The position numbers and the translations under genes were made by a program. From positions 2,542,001 to 2,606,000 of the forward strand of contig BCHX01000004.1 in NCBI GenBank assembly GCA_001599755.1: 64,000 nt of DNA, in the 5' to 3' direction. The first letter of the stretch is position 1. The number at the start of each line of letters is the position of its first letter. A model generated the notes under the pieces. That model was not told where the DNA came from and did no database searches. It saw only the letters and a program-made list of their open reading frames with translations. The DNA comes from Gliomastix tumulicola. Its lineage: Eukaryota > Ascomycota > Sordariomycetes > Hypocreales > Bionectriaceae. Positions 1 to 11,003 of the stretch are shown piece by piece.

Positions 1-3000
1 CGGGCTGCACCGACGAGTTCGAGCGGCAGTACGCGATAGGGCGATCACCCGCCAACGCTCCGCACGACGCGCAGTCCCTCGTCGAGGCCTTCGACCAGTC
101 TGCCCACCGCAAGACCCTCGAGGCCGAGATGGCCGCGTACAAGGCCGCGCTGCAGCACGACAAGGACACGCACGATGACTTCCAGGCGGCCGTCAGGGAG
201 AGCAAGCGCGGCTCGTCGAGCAAGTCGGTCTACCAGGTCGGCTTCCACCTGCAGGTCTGGGCGCTCGCGAAGCGCCAGTTCATCCTCAAGATCCAGGACC
301 GCTTCAACCTGAGCGTCTCGTGGATCCGCAGCATCGTCATCGCCATCCTCATCGGCACGCTGTACCTCAACCTCGGGCAGACGTCGGCCAGCGCCTTCAG
401 CAAGGGCGGCGTGCTCTTCCTCGCCCTGCTGTTCAACGCGTTCCAGGCCTTCTCCGAGCTCGCGAGCACGATGACGGGGCGCGCCATCGTCAACAAGCAC
501 AAGGCGTATGCCTTCCACAGACCGTCGGCGCTGTGGATCGGCCAGATCCTGGTCGACCAGGCGTTTGCGGCGACCGAGATCATGGTCTTCTCCATCATCG
601 TGTACTTCATGACGAACCTCACGCGCGAGGTCGGCGCCTTCTTCACCTTCTACCTGATGATCCTGTCCGGCAACATCGCCATGACGCTCTTCTTCCGCAT
701 CATCGGCTGCGTGAGCCCGGACTTTGACTACGCCATCAAGTTCGCCATCCTCCTCATCACCTTCTTCATCACCACCACCGGCTACCTGATCCAGTACGAC
801 GCGCAGCAGGTCTGGCTGCGCTGGATCTACTGGGTCAACGTGCTCGGACTGGCCTTCGCCGCCCTCATGGCCAACGAGTTTGGGCGGGCCGACATGACCT
901 GCACCGCCGACTCGCTGATCCCGTCGGGCGAGGGGTACGACGATATCAACCACCAGGTGTGCACGCTCGGGGGCTCGAGGTCGGGCACGCTGACCGTCAA
1001 GGGATCCGACTACATCGAGGCGGCCTACTCGTACAGCGTGGGCGATACCTGGCGCAACTGGGGCATCATCATGGCGCTCATCGTCTTCTTCCTCGCCTTG
1101 AACGTCATCCTCGGGGAGGTCCTCAAGTTCGGCATGGGCGGCAATGCGGCCAAGGTGTTCTCCAAGCCCAACGACGAGCGGAAGAAGCTGAACGAGGCGC
1201 TGGCCGAGAAGCGCGAGGCCCGCCGTGCGGACAGGTCCAACGAGGAGGGCTCCGACCTCAACATCAAGTCTGAGGCCGTTCTCACCTGGGAGGATCTCAC
1301 CTACGACGTGCCTGTCCCGGGAGGCAACCGCCGTCTCCTCAACAACATCTTTGGCTACGTTCGTCCTGGTGAGCTCACTGCGCTGATGGGTGCCTCCGGC
1401 GCGGGCAAGACCACGCTTCTCGATGTGCTGGCCTCCCGTAAGAACATCGGTGTTATCGGCGGCGACGTCCTAGTCGACGGCTCCAAGCCAGGAAAGGAGT
1501 TCCAGCGATCGACGTCCTATGCCGAGCAGCTCGATCTGCACGAGGCTACCCAGACCGTCCGCGAGGCCCTCCGCTTCTCTGCCGACCTGCGCCAGCCCTT
1601 CGAGACGCCCATCGCCGAGCGCCACGCCTACGTCGAGGAGATTATCTCCCTGCTCGAGATGGAGGATATGGCCGACGCCATCATCGGATCCCCCGAGGCT
1701 GGTCTGACTGTCGAGCAGCGCAAGCGTGTGACCATCGGCGTCGAGCTCGCTGCCAAGCCCGAGCTCCTGCTCTTCCTCGACGAGCCGACGTCCGGTCTCG
1801 ACAGCCAGAGCGCCTTCAACATTGTTCGATTCCTGAAGAAGCTTGCCGCTGCTGGCCAGGCCATCCTGTGCACTATCCACCAGCCCAACGCGGCTCTGTT
1901 TGAGAACTTCGACCGTCTCCTTCTCCTCCAGAGGGGAGGCCGCACCGTGTACTTTGGCGATATCGGCAGGGACGCGCACATCCTCCGCGCCTATCTCAAG
2001 CGCCACGGCGCCGAGGCGAAGCCCACGGACAACGTCGCCGAGTACATGCTCGAGGCCATCGGCGCCGGCAGCTCCCCGCGCGTCGGCGACCGCGACTGGG
2101 CGGACATCTGGCAGGACAGCCCCGAGCTGGCCCAGGCCAAGGAGACCATCATCCGGATGAAGCGGGAGCGCCTCGACGCTGTCGCGGCGGCGGCCGCCGC
2201 CAACGCGCAGACCGACGCAGCCACCGAGCGCGAGTTCGCGTCGCCGACGTCGCACCAGCTCAGGGTCGTCTGCACGCGCATGTTCCGCGCCTACTGGCGG
2301 TCGCCCAACTACATCTTCACGCGCATCTTCAACCACGTGTCCGTGGCGCTCATCTCGGGCCTGACCTTCCTGCAGCTCGACGACTCGCGCACGTCGCTCC
2401 AGAACAAAGTCTTCGTCATGTTCCAGGTGACGGTGCTTCCCGCGCTCATCATGAGCCAGACCGAGGTCATGTTCCACCTCAAACGCGCCATCTTCTTCCG
2501 CGAGTCCTCGTCCAAGATGTACTCGACCACGACCTTCGCCAGCGCCATGGCGCTCGCCGAGATCCCCTACTCGGTGCTCTGCGCCGTGTGCTTCTTCCTG
2601 CCGCTGTACTACATGCCGGGCTTCCAGCTCGAGGCGTCGCGTGCGGGTTACCAGTTCCTCCTCGTGCTCATCACGGAGCTCTTCGCCGTGTCGCTGGCCC
2701 AGGCGCTCGCGTCGCTGACGCCCTCGCCGCGCATCTCGTCGCAGTTCGACCCCTTCATCATCATCTCCTTCGCGCTGCTCTGCGGCGTCACCATCCCCTA
2801 CCCGCAGATGCCGGGCTTCTACCGCACGTGGCTGTACGAGCTCGTGCCCTTCACGCGGCTCATCGCGGGCGCCGTCACCACGGCCCTGCACGACCTCCAG
2901 GTGAAGTGCACGGCCAGCGAGCTCAACGCCTTCACGGCGCCCGACAACAGCACCTGCGGCGAGTACATGGCGAGCTTCTTCGCGCGCGGGGGGCCCGGGT

Positions 3001-3188
3001 ATCTCGTGGCCGACGACACGCAGGAGTGCGAGTACTGCGCGTTCGCCGTCGGCGACGAGTTCTACACGCCGCTGAACATGTCGTTTGATCACCGGTGGCG
3101 GGATCTGGGCATCTTTGCTGTCTTCATCGCGAGCAACACGATTATCCTGTTCGTGGCGTCGCGGTTCCTGAATTTCAACAAGCGGTAG
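1..3188 (+). CDS. PDR-type ABC-G transporter, 3' part (5' end outside window)
   Basis: An ATP-driven efflux pump of the plasma membrane, of the full-size fungal ABC-G (pleiotropic drug resistance) type. The open frame runs in from the window edge (first full codon at base 3), so the first nucleotide-binding domain is missing. What remains is the end of the linker, the first membrane block (about 270-1130), the second nucleotide-binding domain and the second membrane block (about 2290-3180). The second domain shows Walker A GASGAGKTT near 1390-1416, the PDR-style signature TVEQRKRVTIG near 1708 and Walker B with D-loop LLFLDEPTSGLDSQ near 1770-1810. A late extracellular loop ends in the family's CEYC motif near 3030. 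No intron is seen. It is a different gene from the pump at 33900. Family assignment is secure; the substrate cannot be told. Confidence 0.95.
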   Translation, partial: GCTDEFERQYAIGRSPANAPHDAQSLVEAFDQSAHRKTLEAEMAAYKAALQHDKDTHDDFQAAVRESKRGSSSKSVYQVGFHLQVWALAKRQFILKIQDRFNLSVSWIRSIVIAILIGTLYLNLGQTSASAFSKGGVLFLALLFNAFQAFSELASTMTGRAIVNKHKAYAFHRPSALWIGQILVDQAFAATEIMVFSIIVYFMTNLTREVGAFFTFYLMILSGNIAMTLFFRIIGCVSPDFDYAIKFAILLITFFITTTGYLIQYDAQQVWLRWIYWVNVLGLAFAALMANEFGRADMTCTADSLIPSGEGYDDINHQVCTLGGSRSGTLTVKGSDYIEAAYSYSVGDTWRNWGIIMALIVFFLALNVILGEVLKFGMGGNAAKVFSKPNDERKKLNEALAEKREARRADRSNEEGSDLNIKSEAVLTWEDLTYDVPVPGGNRRLLNNIFGYVRPGELTALMGASGAGKTTLLDVLASRKNIGVIGGDVLVDGSKPGKEFQRSTSYAEQLDLHEATQTVREALRFSADLRQPFETPIAERHAYVEEIISLLEMEDMADAIIGSPEAGLTVEQRKRVTIGVELAAKPELLLFLDEPTSGLDSQSAFNIVRFLKKLAAAGQAILCTIHQPNAALFENFDRLLLLQRGGRTVYFGDIGRDAHILRAYLKRHGAEAKPTDNVAEYMLEAIGAGSSPRVGDRDWADIWQDSPELAQAKETIIRMKRERLDAVAAAAAANAQTDAATEREFASPTSHQLRVVCTRMFRAYWRSPNYIFTRIFNHVSVALISGLTFLQLDDSRTSLQNKVFVMFQVTVLPALIMSQTEVMFHLKRAIFFRESSSKMYSTTTFASAMALAEIPYSVLCAVCFFLPLYYMPGFQLEASRAGYQFLLVLITELFAVSLAQALASLTPSPRISSQFDPFIIISFALLCGVTIPYPQMPGFYRTWLYELVPFTRLIAGAVTTALHDLQVKCTASELNAFTAPDNSTCGEYMASFFARGGPGYLVADDTQECEYCAFAVGDEFYTPLNMSFDHRWRDLGIFAVFIASNTIILFVASRFLNFNKR

Positions 3189-3638
3189 GCGTTGATGTCA
3201 GTTGAATAGATGGTGGTGGACAGTGGAGAAAATGGCCCGTTACAGTGGCTTCGGGTGTTTGATTTAGCGGCCTCATGTTACAGAGCTGGGAATTCAAGGC
3301 TTAGTTAATAAGTGCCACATAAAAAAAGAAAAAGAAAAAGAAAAAGAAAAAAAGACAAAAGCAAATTAGAATAGAGATAGATACTTGTCTCATTAAAATA
3401 ATACAACCATAGTAATGATTCAAGGTCCCTAACACCAGTGCCTGTAGAGCATCAATATCTAGTTGGATCGGTGTTGTCTCGCATCAAGGCGGATAAGGCG
3501 TCCTGCAAGGCGGGGTGGTCTCAACGATCTCGATAAATCGCCCGAGAGACATGGACTTCTCCTCCGACACTCGACTTGATATGTTTGACACATGGACCAT
3601 TATGAGACAAAAATGAACATCAAAGGCCACCGATAACC
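3189..3638. other. Intergenic: ABC transporter 3' flank and gasdermin-like gene promoter
   Basis: No gene seen. A purine microsatellite of AAAAAG units lies at about 3321-3355. The last 150 bases should hold the promoter and 5' UTR of the gene starting at 3639; no clear TATA box was found. Confidence 0.6.
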
Positions 3639-4520
3639 ATGAAGACATACATCCTCGCCCCCAACTTCCAGTACAAGCCCTCAGGCCCCATCCAGCTCGG
3701 CAACATCATCGCCGACCCCTTCCACCCGACGAAACCACTCTCAACGCCATCACCCGATGATGATGATGACAACAAACCCGCCATCGAGTCCGTCCTGGAA
3801 TACAACCACGAGATCTCCAGGGAAGAGGGCCGCGCCGTCGGCATCAGCTTCTGGACGCACTTCCTCGCCCACGTCGGCGCCGACGTCGACCTGACCCGCG
3901 GGAAAGACACCCTCCAGCAGTACAGCATCACGCAGCTCGAGACGCGCTACCTGCGGGACGAGCCGCTGGACGACGACGCCGACCTCGCGCGCCGGCTGCG
4001 GGAGCCGCGCGTCCAGGCCGCCGTCAACGCGGGGCTCTTTGGCCGGCGGCCCGTGTACCTGATCACGGGGCTCAAGATTGCGCGCGGGTTCAGCCTGCAG
4101 ACGCAGCTGAGGCGGAGCGTCGGCAGCGGGATCGGGGCCGAGGTGCCGGTGGTCAATCTTGTCTCGACGGGTGTCCGGGTCAGCAACGAGCGTCGCGAGG
4201 GGTTCACCAACTCGTTTACGGCCAGTGACGAGGCCATCGTGTTCGCGTATCAGCTGCACAAGATCAGACCGCCGGGCAGGAAGCAGGGTGCTGTTGTTGA
4301 CGTCTTCAGGTCGGAAGCGGCATTCCTGCATGATGATGACGATGATGACGAGCAGAATACAGGCATGGATCACGAGGGAATGTCGATCGGTGTTGCTACA
4401 GCAGACGCGTTGATCGACGACGAAATCGAAGCTGTCTCACTCGAGAGGACCGAGCTGGTCGATGAGGAGACTGGGGCGCTCTACGAATGCCTGAAGATTA
4501 AACATCAGACTGACAGCTGA
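3639..4520 (+). CDS. Probable fungal gasdermin-like pore-forming protein (HET-Q1/RCD-1 type)
   Basis: A single-exon protein of 293 residues. The N-terminus reads YILAPNF...GPIQLGNIIADPF, which I recognise from memory as the opening of the fungal gasdermin-like family (about 250-300 residues), whose members form membrane pores and execute heterokaryon-incompatibility cell death. Alternating polar and hydrophobic strands follow. An acidic run lies at residues 40-44 and a longer one, mostly Asp, at 232-238, before a tail of about 55 residues. In the characterised Podospora HET-Q1, a subtilase removes a short C-terminal tail at a phenylalanine near residue 238. Here F223 and F229 precede the Asp run and are candidate sites; that is inference. 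The start ATG is the first in frame. The neighbourhood supports the call: a subtilase gene lies 3.6 kb downstream. Alternative: an unrelated fungus-specific protein. Confidence 0.72.
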   Translation: MKTYILAPNFQYKPSGPIQLGNIIADPFHPTKPLSTPSPDDDDDNKPAIESVLEYNHEISREEGRAVGISFWTHFLAHVGADVDLTRGKDTLQQYSITQLETRYLRDEPLDDDADLARRLREPRVQAAVNAGLFGRRPVYLITGLKIARGFSLQTQLRRSVGSGIGAEVPVVNLVSTGVRVSNERREGFTNSFTASDEAIVFAYQLHKIRPPGRKQGAVVDVFRSEAAFLHDDDDDDEQNTGMDHEGMSIGVATADALIDDEIEAVSLERTELVDEETGALYECLKIKHQTDS

Positions 4521-4547
4521 TGTTTTATTTGGGCATTCCCGTTGTAT

Positions 4548-4578
<31 letters not shown>

Positions 4579-4827
4579 GAATAAAAGCGTTGATTTGTAG
4601 ATTCGTTTTTCTATGTAATGCACCTGCAGACTTTCATACCGAGCATCCTTTTGCTCCCATACCGACCAAGCAGCCAGCCTTACAGATGCCGAACCCCAAA
4701 TTTCCTTTCCCAAGCTCAGAACATGAGGAACCTCGTCCACGTCCTTTACAGCTGTATATATCTGCCCGCGAGGTCTCCCGATGGAGTCCGTGTAGTCTAG
4801 AGCTCTCTGACACCCCAACAACAGCTT
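4521..4827. other. Convergent intergenic gap with long poly-T tract
   Basis: This is the 3' flank between two converging genes. A run of about 29 T lies at about 4550-4578, followed by GAATAAAAGC. On the minus strand the T run reads as poly-A downstream of the zinc-finger gene. No gene is seen. Confidence 0.6.
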
Positions 4828-7475
4828 CTAAATATTGAAGTCATCAGCTTTCAAGAGTATTGCTGTCCGCCACGTCATCCATGGCTCCCACTTTGACCAT
4901 GTATGGATCGCGGGGTCCTCCTCCCCCTCTGGCACAAGCGAGCCATATCTCAGCACATAGCCAGAACATATATGTGGTCCCGAAACCACTTCCTTGTGCG
5001 AATCGCTCCATGAAACGTTAGGCCTGTTCCACGGCGGCCCAATGCTGATCCGAGATGGCACAGTCTCATCTCTTACAGGCTCAGGTTTCGTCCTGGATAG
5101 CCCACGCCTAGTCCTTGATAGAGCATCTCTAGTCCTTGACAGCACCTGCTTGGCTCTCGATCGCAGACCTTGGTCTTCTTCCTTCTTCGGCCCCGGTGGC
5201 ATTTCGGGCCAGTGAACAGGCGAGTGTATAAAGAGGGGCGAAATATAGGGGTCTGACTCCCGAAACTGAGTATACCCAGCGGTCCATTCTCCTGATGGTC
5301 TCCATGGGTCCCAGCCTGCTGGTATGTTGGGCTCGTCCTCTTGTGTCCTCGGCACCAGTAAGCCATGCCTCAGTACCTGGCCGACACACACCACGGGTAC
5401 CACGGTTACCACCTTGAAGGAATCCCCGGAATCCCATTCCCTCGACTGGACATCCTCACGTTCGAGTTGCTTCGCCGAGGACGGACCATCCGAGCCAGTT
5501 TCCGAGGCACGATAATTTTGCGCTTCATCAACCGCTTCTTCCTCATCAAGAACACTCCGAGCCCTTACCGAGTCGCTGCTTGATGGCAAGGAACCCATGC
5601 CAGACAAGTCTTGCTCGGAACCGGCAGAAAGAGTTGGGTAGTTTGACCCAGCGCCCTGATCGAACCCAAAGTAATCCTGATCTCTAAAATAGTCATCTGG
5701 GTCGTCTTCCGAGCCATCACTGTCATCGAAGCTGTCGTCCTTGGGCCACGGAAGAGAATACAAGGAAAATGAATGAACGTGCTCTGCGATGTGATCGAGC
5801 AGGGCATCTGAATCTGCGGTTCCGGTCTCATTACAGAGTGGGCATTGGCTGATGCCCGATGGGGCCGTTCTGGAGGCGGCAGCAACAAGCGTTGAGTATT
5901 GGTCCTCTTTGATAATATCGGCGTGGGCCTCTCGTGTGTGTGCCAGGAACTCTTCCACCGACGAGAACAGCAGAGGGACGCGGTTCGGGGTCTTGCAAGG
6001 AAGGCACTCCAAGCAGCGAGGATGGTCCTTTTCGACATGCTGCATCCAAGCACGTCGACTTCCATGCAGCAGATCCGGATGAGGACAGTCGTCAATGATA
6101 CAAGTATATGGCGCGATATCCGCCATCAAATGCTTTCTGTTGTCATCAGCGTTAGTACCTCGCAGCTTAAAGAGAGTAGCGATACAGGTGGGAATCAGGC
6201 TTACTTCCAATGTGATCGCTCATGGTATAAATCTGGGAGCGTCTGGCAGCAGCAAGGGCACTTGAATTGTCTCACTCCGTCGCGCAGAGGCGGTGGACGG
6301 GGATACACGACCTTGGCGGCCGTAGAAGTTATCGTCGTTTGGGCCAATTGGGATTGTCGTGGCACTCGGCTTGCTACTTCCTCAATCGCAGTTACCACTG
6401 CTGATGCTGAAGTCGCTGAAAACGGTGTTGTGTAATGGACTGGTGGTGGAACTACCGGATCATCGATCTCGGGCGTTTCTTCTGACACAGAGATTTCCGG
6501 GAGTGCGGGCTCTCGGACTGTAGGCCCCTCCTGAAAGGCAGGAGTGTCGAAGATTGGTGGTGCCGATTGATAGCTAGAAGCCACGAGTGCTGAAAGAGCT
6601 AGTTTTCGAGCGTGTCGCTGAGCATACAGAAACCGATTCCGTCTTCTCAGGTTTGCTCTAATCAGTCTCTTCTGCATAGGACTCAAAAACGCCGGGCTTA
6701 TAGCCTGATCTTGTGAACCATTCATAGTCCCACGGCCTAGGACGACCACCGTCAGGTGGCGGAACAGCTCCCAATGGTCCTCCTCTCTGAAGAGACGGTC
6801 GGCCTTTTGTGATCGCGTACTGGCTCCAGATTTACGAATTGCTACCCCGAGTCTTGCTAAATGGTCGATGATTTGATCGACCTCGCCCCGCGCTGTGTCA
6901 AGCTCTGGGAGAGTGACATCAACTGTCTCAGTCGGGTGCACGTCGTCAGAATCATCGCTTGTTGATGAGAGATCAGACCATGGCGAGAATGCACGAGGTA
7001 TCGGGTCCGCGGGAGGCTCCAAGTCATCCTGCACTGCAGGTACAGCTGAAGGGGAATCCGGTCCTTCTTGGGCCAGCTCATCATCCGTCTCTGGCTGGCC
7101 GGCGAATTCCTCGCCGTAGTGGAAATCGCGAATGGTTGCCCCTATGGCTTTAAGTCAATCCCAGTCTCTTTGATCTCAGTAAGCGCAGTGCAACTCACCA
7201 GCAGTTTTGCAAGCCTCGATGCAGCCCTCCAATAGGATGAGAAGATTTAGAATGAGACTATGGGTTTCCAATTCCATGGCAAGTCGCATGTCCAACGACG
7301 CCCGGTCACTCGCAAAAGCGCCAACACCATCCGCCCACAGCTTGAATTCCGCCAGTCTGTTTTCGGCCCATTCATGATGCATAAGCTGTGGATGCCCGAC
7401 ACATCCTTGGAGGCTTTGAAGACAGAGGCCGGCGGCCTCGCTGATAGAGGTCGCGGTTTGATGTTGTTCTTCCAT
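4828..7475 (-). CDS. Fungal C2H2-type zinc-finger protein, 840 aa, lying between the gasdermin-like and protease genes
   Basis: Three exons, 7475-7199, 7141-6205 and 6136-4828, join in frame to 840 residues. Introns are GTGAGT..ATAG (57 bases) and GTAAGC..ACAG (68 bases). An in-frame TGA just upstream fixes the start. Residues about 10-90 carry the fungus-specific helical domain with WAENRLAEFKLWADG and ASLDMRL, common in fungal zinc-finger and cell-death-related proteins. Residues about 385-530 hold Cys/His clusters: FKCPCC, PYTC...C..H, CLEC..C, and CPLC ending LLDHIAEHVHSFSLYSLPWP, the family's hallmark. The C-terminal 300 residues are low-complexity with short SRTRDALSRTRRGLSRT-type repeats. 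The role is unknown; DNA binding is possible, but this family may equally bind protein. It shares a divergent promoter with the protease gene. Confidence 0.85.
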
Positions 7476-8125
7476 GAGCGATCGCCGGCAAGTAATGCCT
7501 CATGCAATGTCTCGATGTGGAAGGCTGAGATGGCCACACAGCCTCTGCCTTATCGGCAGATCAGATGGTGCTGATAGTTGCGCATCGCGACTCTCCTCGA
7601 AGCCTGGCTGGGAGAGACAGAGTCACAAACCCCACAATAGCAGTCGCACGCTTTCATTCGATCATACAGACGCTGCGGCTGAAATATTGAGACGAATTAA
7701 ATCTGGTGACCGAACCCCTGCAGGGGGTGTCATAATAACACGAAATGCGAAGATGAACATAGGAATCCCAAGCATGCTGAACGCATGACCAAAGATGATT
7801 ATCAACGGGCCATATGGGAGTGTCTCTTGGGACTGTTGGGTATTGAGCCCAAGGGAACGTCTTCGATGCGAATCTGTTCCGTGCCTTACATCCAAATGCG
7901 AAGAGGCGCTGGCTAGATCCTCGGTTTTATGACACCCACCTGTTCGATCAGCTGAATGCAGGGTCATGCAGCAGTCACCTGCTGGGGTGCCTGATTTACC
8001 AGGCACTCCCACCTGCCAAAGACCAGCCTCGTAGGGACTGGGAGAGCTGCCCTCCTCATGATTTCTAGCGATCGAGCTGGTCTCTTTGATACCGTTCGGC
8101 GGATTCGTCGCCCTGGGATTTTCTG
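7476..8125. promoter_or_regulatory. Divergent promoter between zinc-finger and subtilase genes
   Basis: The 650 bases between the two start codons must hold both promoters, so the genes may be co-expressed. No open frame here resembles a gene and no specific operator was recognised. In-frame stops just upstream of both ATGs support the two starts. Confidence 0.6.
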
Positions 8126-11003
8126 ATGGACCATGCATACGACGCTCTCGTCGAGGCGGAGTTCGACAAGCTCGACTTCGCGAAAGACGCGCTGTCCCGC
8201 ATCTCTGTGATTGCCGTCACAATCGGCGCGCGGCAGAAATCATGCGTCGCTGGCTGCCTCGCGGCACAGCTCTGGATTGCGAGGAAAGCGCTCGATTCCG
8301 CCAACTCAAACCAGCTTCCGCGACTTCAGAAACGAGTACCGAAGCTCTTAGAAGATCTTGAGCGAGTTTGCGCGGTACAGTCCATTCTGGCTCCAATGGG
8401 ATGATCGGCTCGCCCAATGGAAAGCGTGGTAGATTGAGCCATGATAGTAGGAGGAAAATGCGCTGACTTCGGCATTTTACAGTGGCCCAGAGCGACCGAG
8501 CTCCATCATCCCATCCTCCGATCTGTCCTCCGAAACGGCACCTACCGATCCGTCCAAGAAGCCGAAGCACAAGTTCAGAGAGGGATTCTAGCTTTTGCCA
8601 ACGAGAATTCGTTTGTGCGAGACCAGTTTTTCAAGAATTTGGATCAGTTCGCAAAAAGGGCGATTGTCAAAGACCAGGAGGAGAAAACCGTCGGGTCGAA
8701 GCCGTCTGTTCCAGACGATTATCCAGCGCACGTAAATGCCACGCTATATGCCGTCCTGCGAGACCACTCTTCTTGCACTTGCACCATCTTGGACCCGACG
8801 CACGGGAACTCTGCGCGAGTTCAAAGACACCCTGGCCGACTCAAATTGAGGGCGGACATGGTCAAGGAGAATGGTGGCATCGCGTTCGAGATGCTCCTTT
8901 CTGCCTCGCCAAGAGCTGATGACTATTGGCAAGACCTGCAAGTCACCGTGGTAATGTATGAGACGCAGGGCATGCGCCCAAGAATCTTGATACTGACGCG
9001 GCACCGAAAGGAGAAAATCTGGCAAAAAGACTGTGAGATACGATGACGACACACCCGTCTCGAGACAACGTCCAATAATCGCGGATCGATCGAGGGTTCT
9101 CTCGCCAGCACCTGGGTCCTTGTGCTCCCTTGTCAAAACCAGACCCGGAGCCAGGATATGCTGCTGGGTGAAGGACCTGGAGCTTCAGCAGCTTCACGAC
9201 GCTTCCCCGATTACACAGCACGCCGATCCTGGCCCAAGCCTATCACTGAGAAGCATCTTGGATACGCATAGACTGTCGAATAGGATGAAGCTGGTGCTGG
9301 CGTATATTATTGCGCGGTCCTTTTGGCAGTACTACGACTCTCCCTGGATGAACAGCAAGTGGTCCAGCGATACCGTCCATTTTCTTCCCGAGCATCGTGC
9401 CAATGACGACGATGGCGGCGAAGATGCTCGATACAGTAGTGAGGGGAAGGACCTGTACGCTTCTAAGCCCTACTACGTGGTAGAGTTTTCCGACGAACCT
9501 GGGGGCTTCGTGGAGTACTGCGACGCGTATTCCGTCATTTATCGATACCCGAGAATTCTAGCGCTCTGCATCATGCTGCTTGAGATTGGCCGGGGCGAGA
9601 GTCTTTCGATCGATGAGTCTCTCTCGATAGAGGCAGCTCTGAACAGAAATTGGAACCTGGCCAAGCGACTCGTCGATAAGCCCAGGGCATGGGGAGATTT
9701 CGACTACGTCGAGTATCGCAAGGTAGTTTCACAGTGCCTCAACAGGAAACTATTCGATGACGTCGGTCAGGTAGATGCAAACACTCAGCCCGGCTTCGAT
9801 GTTGTCAGTCGAAAGGCCGTGTTGTTTGAATGCGTTGTGTCGCCCCTGGAAAACCTGCTCAAGGTGCTAGGCTTCTGGGACAACCTGTATGACATGGCCC
9901 CAATCGACCCGCGAGGGCCGGGCCCTCTGCTCGGCATACCCGCCCCTGCACCGATCCCAAGCAAACTTGGCGACACGGAGGCTCATCATTCTGCAGACTG
10001 GCTGCATCGGTTAGCGAACATTAATAATCACATCTTCAAGTTGTCTCGCCAACCTGGCCGGTCGAATCACACAAGAGGTCGTCCCATTAGGGTGGCGATC
10101 CTGGACACAGGCTACGATCCGGAAGCAGTGTTCTTCAGCGTGAGCGGGCGTCGGCAGCGGTTGAAAGGTTGGAGAGATTTCGTGGCGAGCTCGGATGTCC
10201 CAATCGATGAGACAGGCCACGGCACCCATACGGTAGCGCTCGTTATGAAAGCTGCCCCCTTTGCAGATATCTTCGTTGCAAGGGTTGCCAAAGAAAAAGG
10301 CAGCCTAAGAAATGCAACCGAGAACATCAGAGATGTGAGTAGACTTTGCGTATTCCGTCGTGAGTCGTGTTGATCTTTGCTCACTTTCCACCACCAGGCA
10401 ATACTGTGGGCGGCAACCGAGTGCGAGGCAGATATCATCTCCATGGCCTTTGGCTTTCAAGAGGAGATTGCCATCATAAGTGAGGCAATATATGAGGTGG
10501 TAGGGCGTCGAAGCAACAGGATTTTGCTCTTTGCTGCAGCCTCAAATCTAGGAGGAAACCGCCGAGAGATGTTCCCAGCCAGCCATGACGCCGTTATTTC
10601 GGTCCGAGCCACCAACGCCGATGGCGCCTTTCTCGACTCGAATCCTCCCGCCGACCCCTACGGGCCTGTCGTGTATGGCACGTTGGGAAAGGACGTACCA
10701 TCGGCATGGCTGTCCAATGTCGACGGTGAGCTGTCCAAGTCTGGGTCTTCAATTGCGACAGCCGTTGCCGCCGGCATCGCAGCGATGATGCTCGAGTTCG
10801 CCAACATCGGTTTCTCAAGTGCCGAGTTCCACGTCCCGTCCGAGGTAAAGAGGCTATGGACCAAGCGAGGCATGTTGGCCCTGTTTGCCAAGATGTCCCA
10901 GGACATGGGAAATCGATCCTTCTTCATATCGCCTGCGCGGTTCTTCGCCGAGAGAAACCATATTGGAGCTTGGGCTGCCATGATTGACGCCTGTGTATAC
11001 TAG
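8126..11003 (+). CDS. DUF7580-subtilisin (S8) serine protease, HET-Q2-like
   Basis: Four exons, 8126-8374, 8483-8950, 9030-10334 and 10398-11003, join to 875 residues. Introns are 108, 79 and 63 bases; the first has a weak donor (GTACAG) but a good branch site and acceptor (TTTTACAG) and keeps frame. Residues 1-240 are helical. About 200-540 match the DUF7580-type region by recall (LYAVLRDHSSCTC, GRLKLRADM, WQDLQV, RMKLVLAYIIARSFWQYYDSPWM). The C-terminal peptidase has Asp598 (VAILDTGYD), His636 (GHGTHT), oxyanion Asn724 (AASNLGG) and Ser792 (KSGSSIATA), so catalysis looks intact. No signal peptide is visible, so it is probably cytosolic. In Podospora the equivalent protease cleaves and activates gasdermin HET-Q1; the same role here is inferred from family and position. 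Confidence 0.88.

Noticed and set aside
1470..3092. 540-codon open frame on the minus strand within the first ABC transporter
   Set aside because: Antisense shadow of a GC-rich coding region; the composition is His/Arg/Glu-rich without any domain, while the plus strand is clearly an ABC-G transporter.
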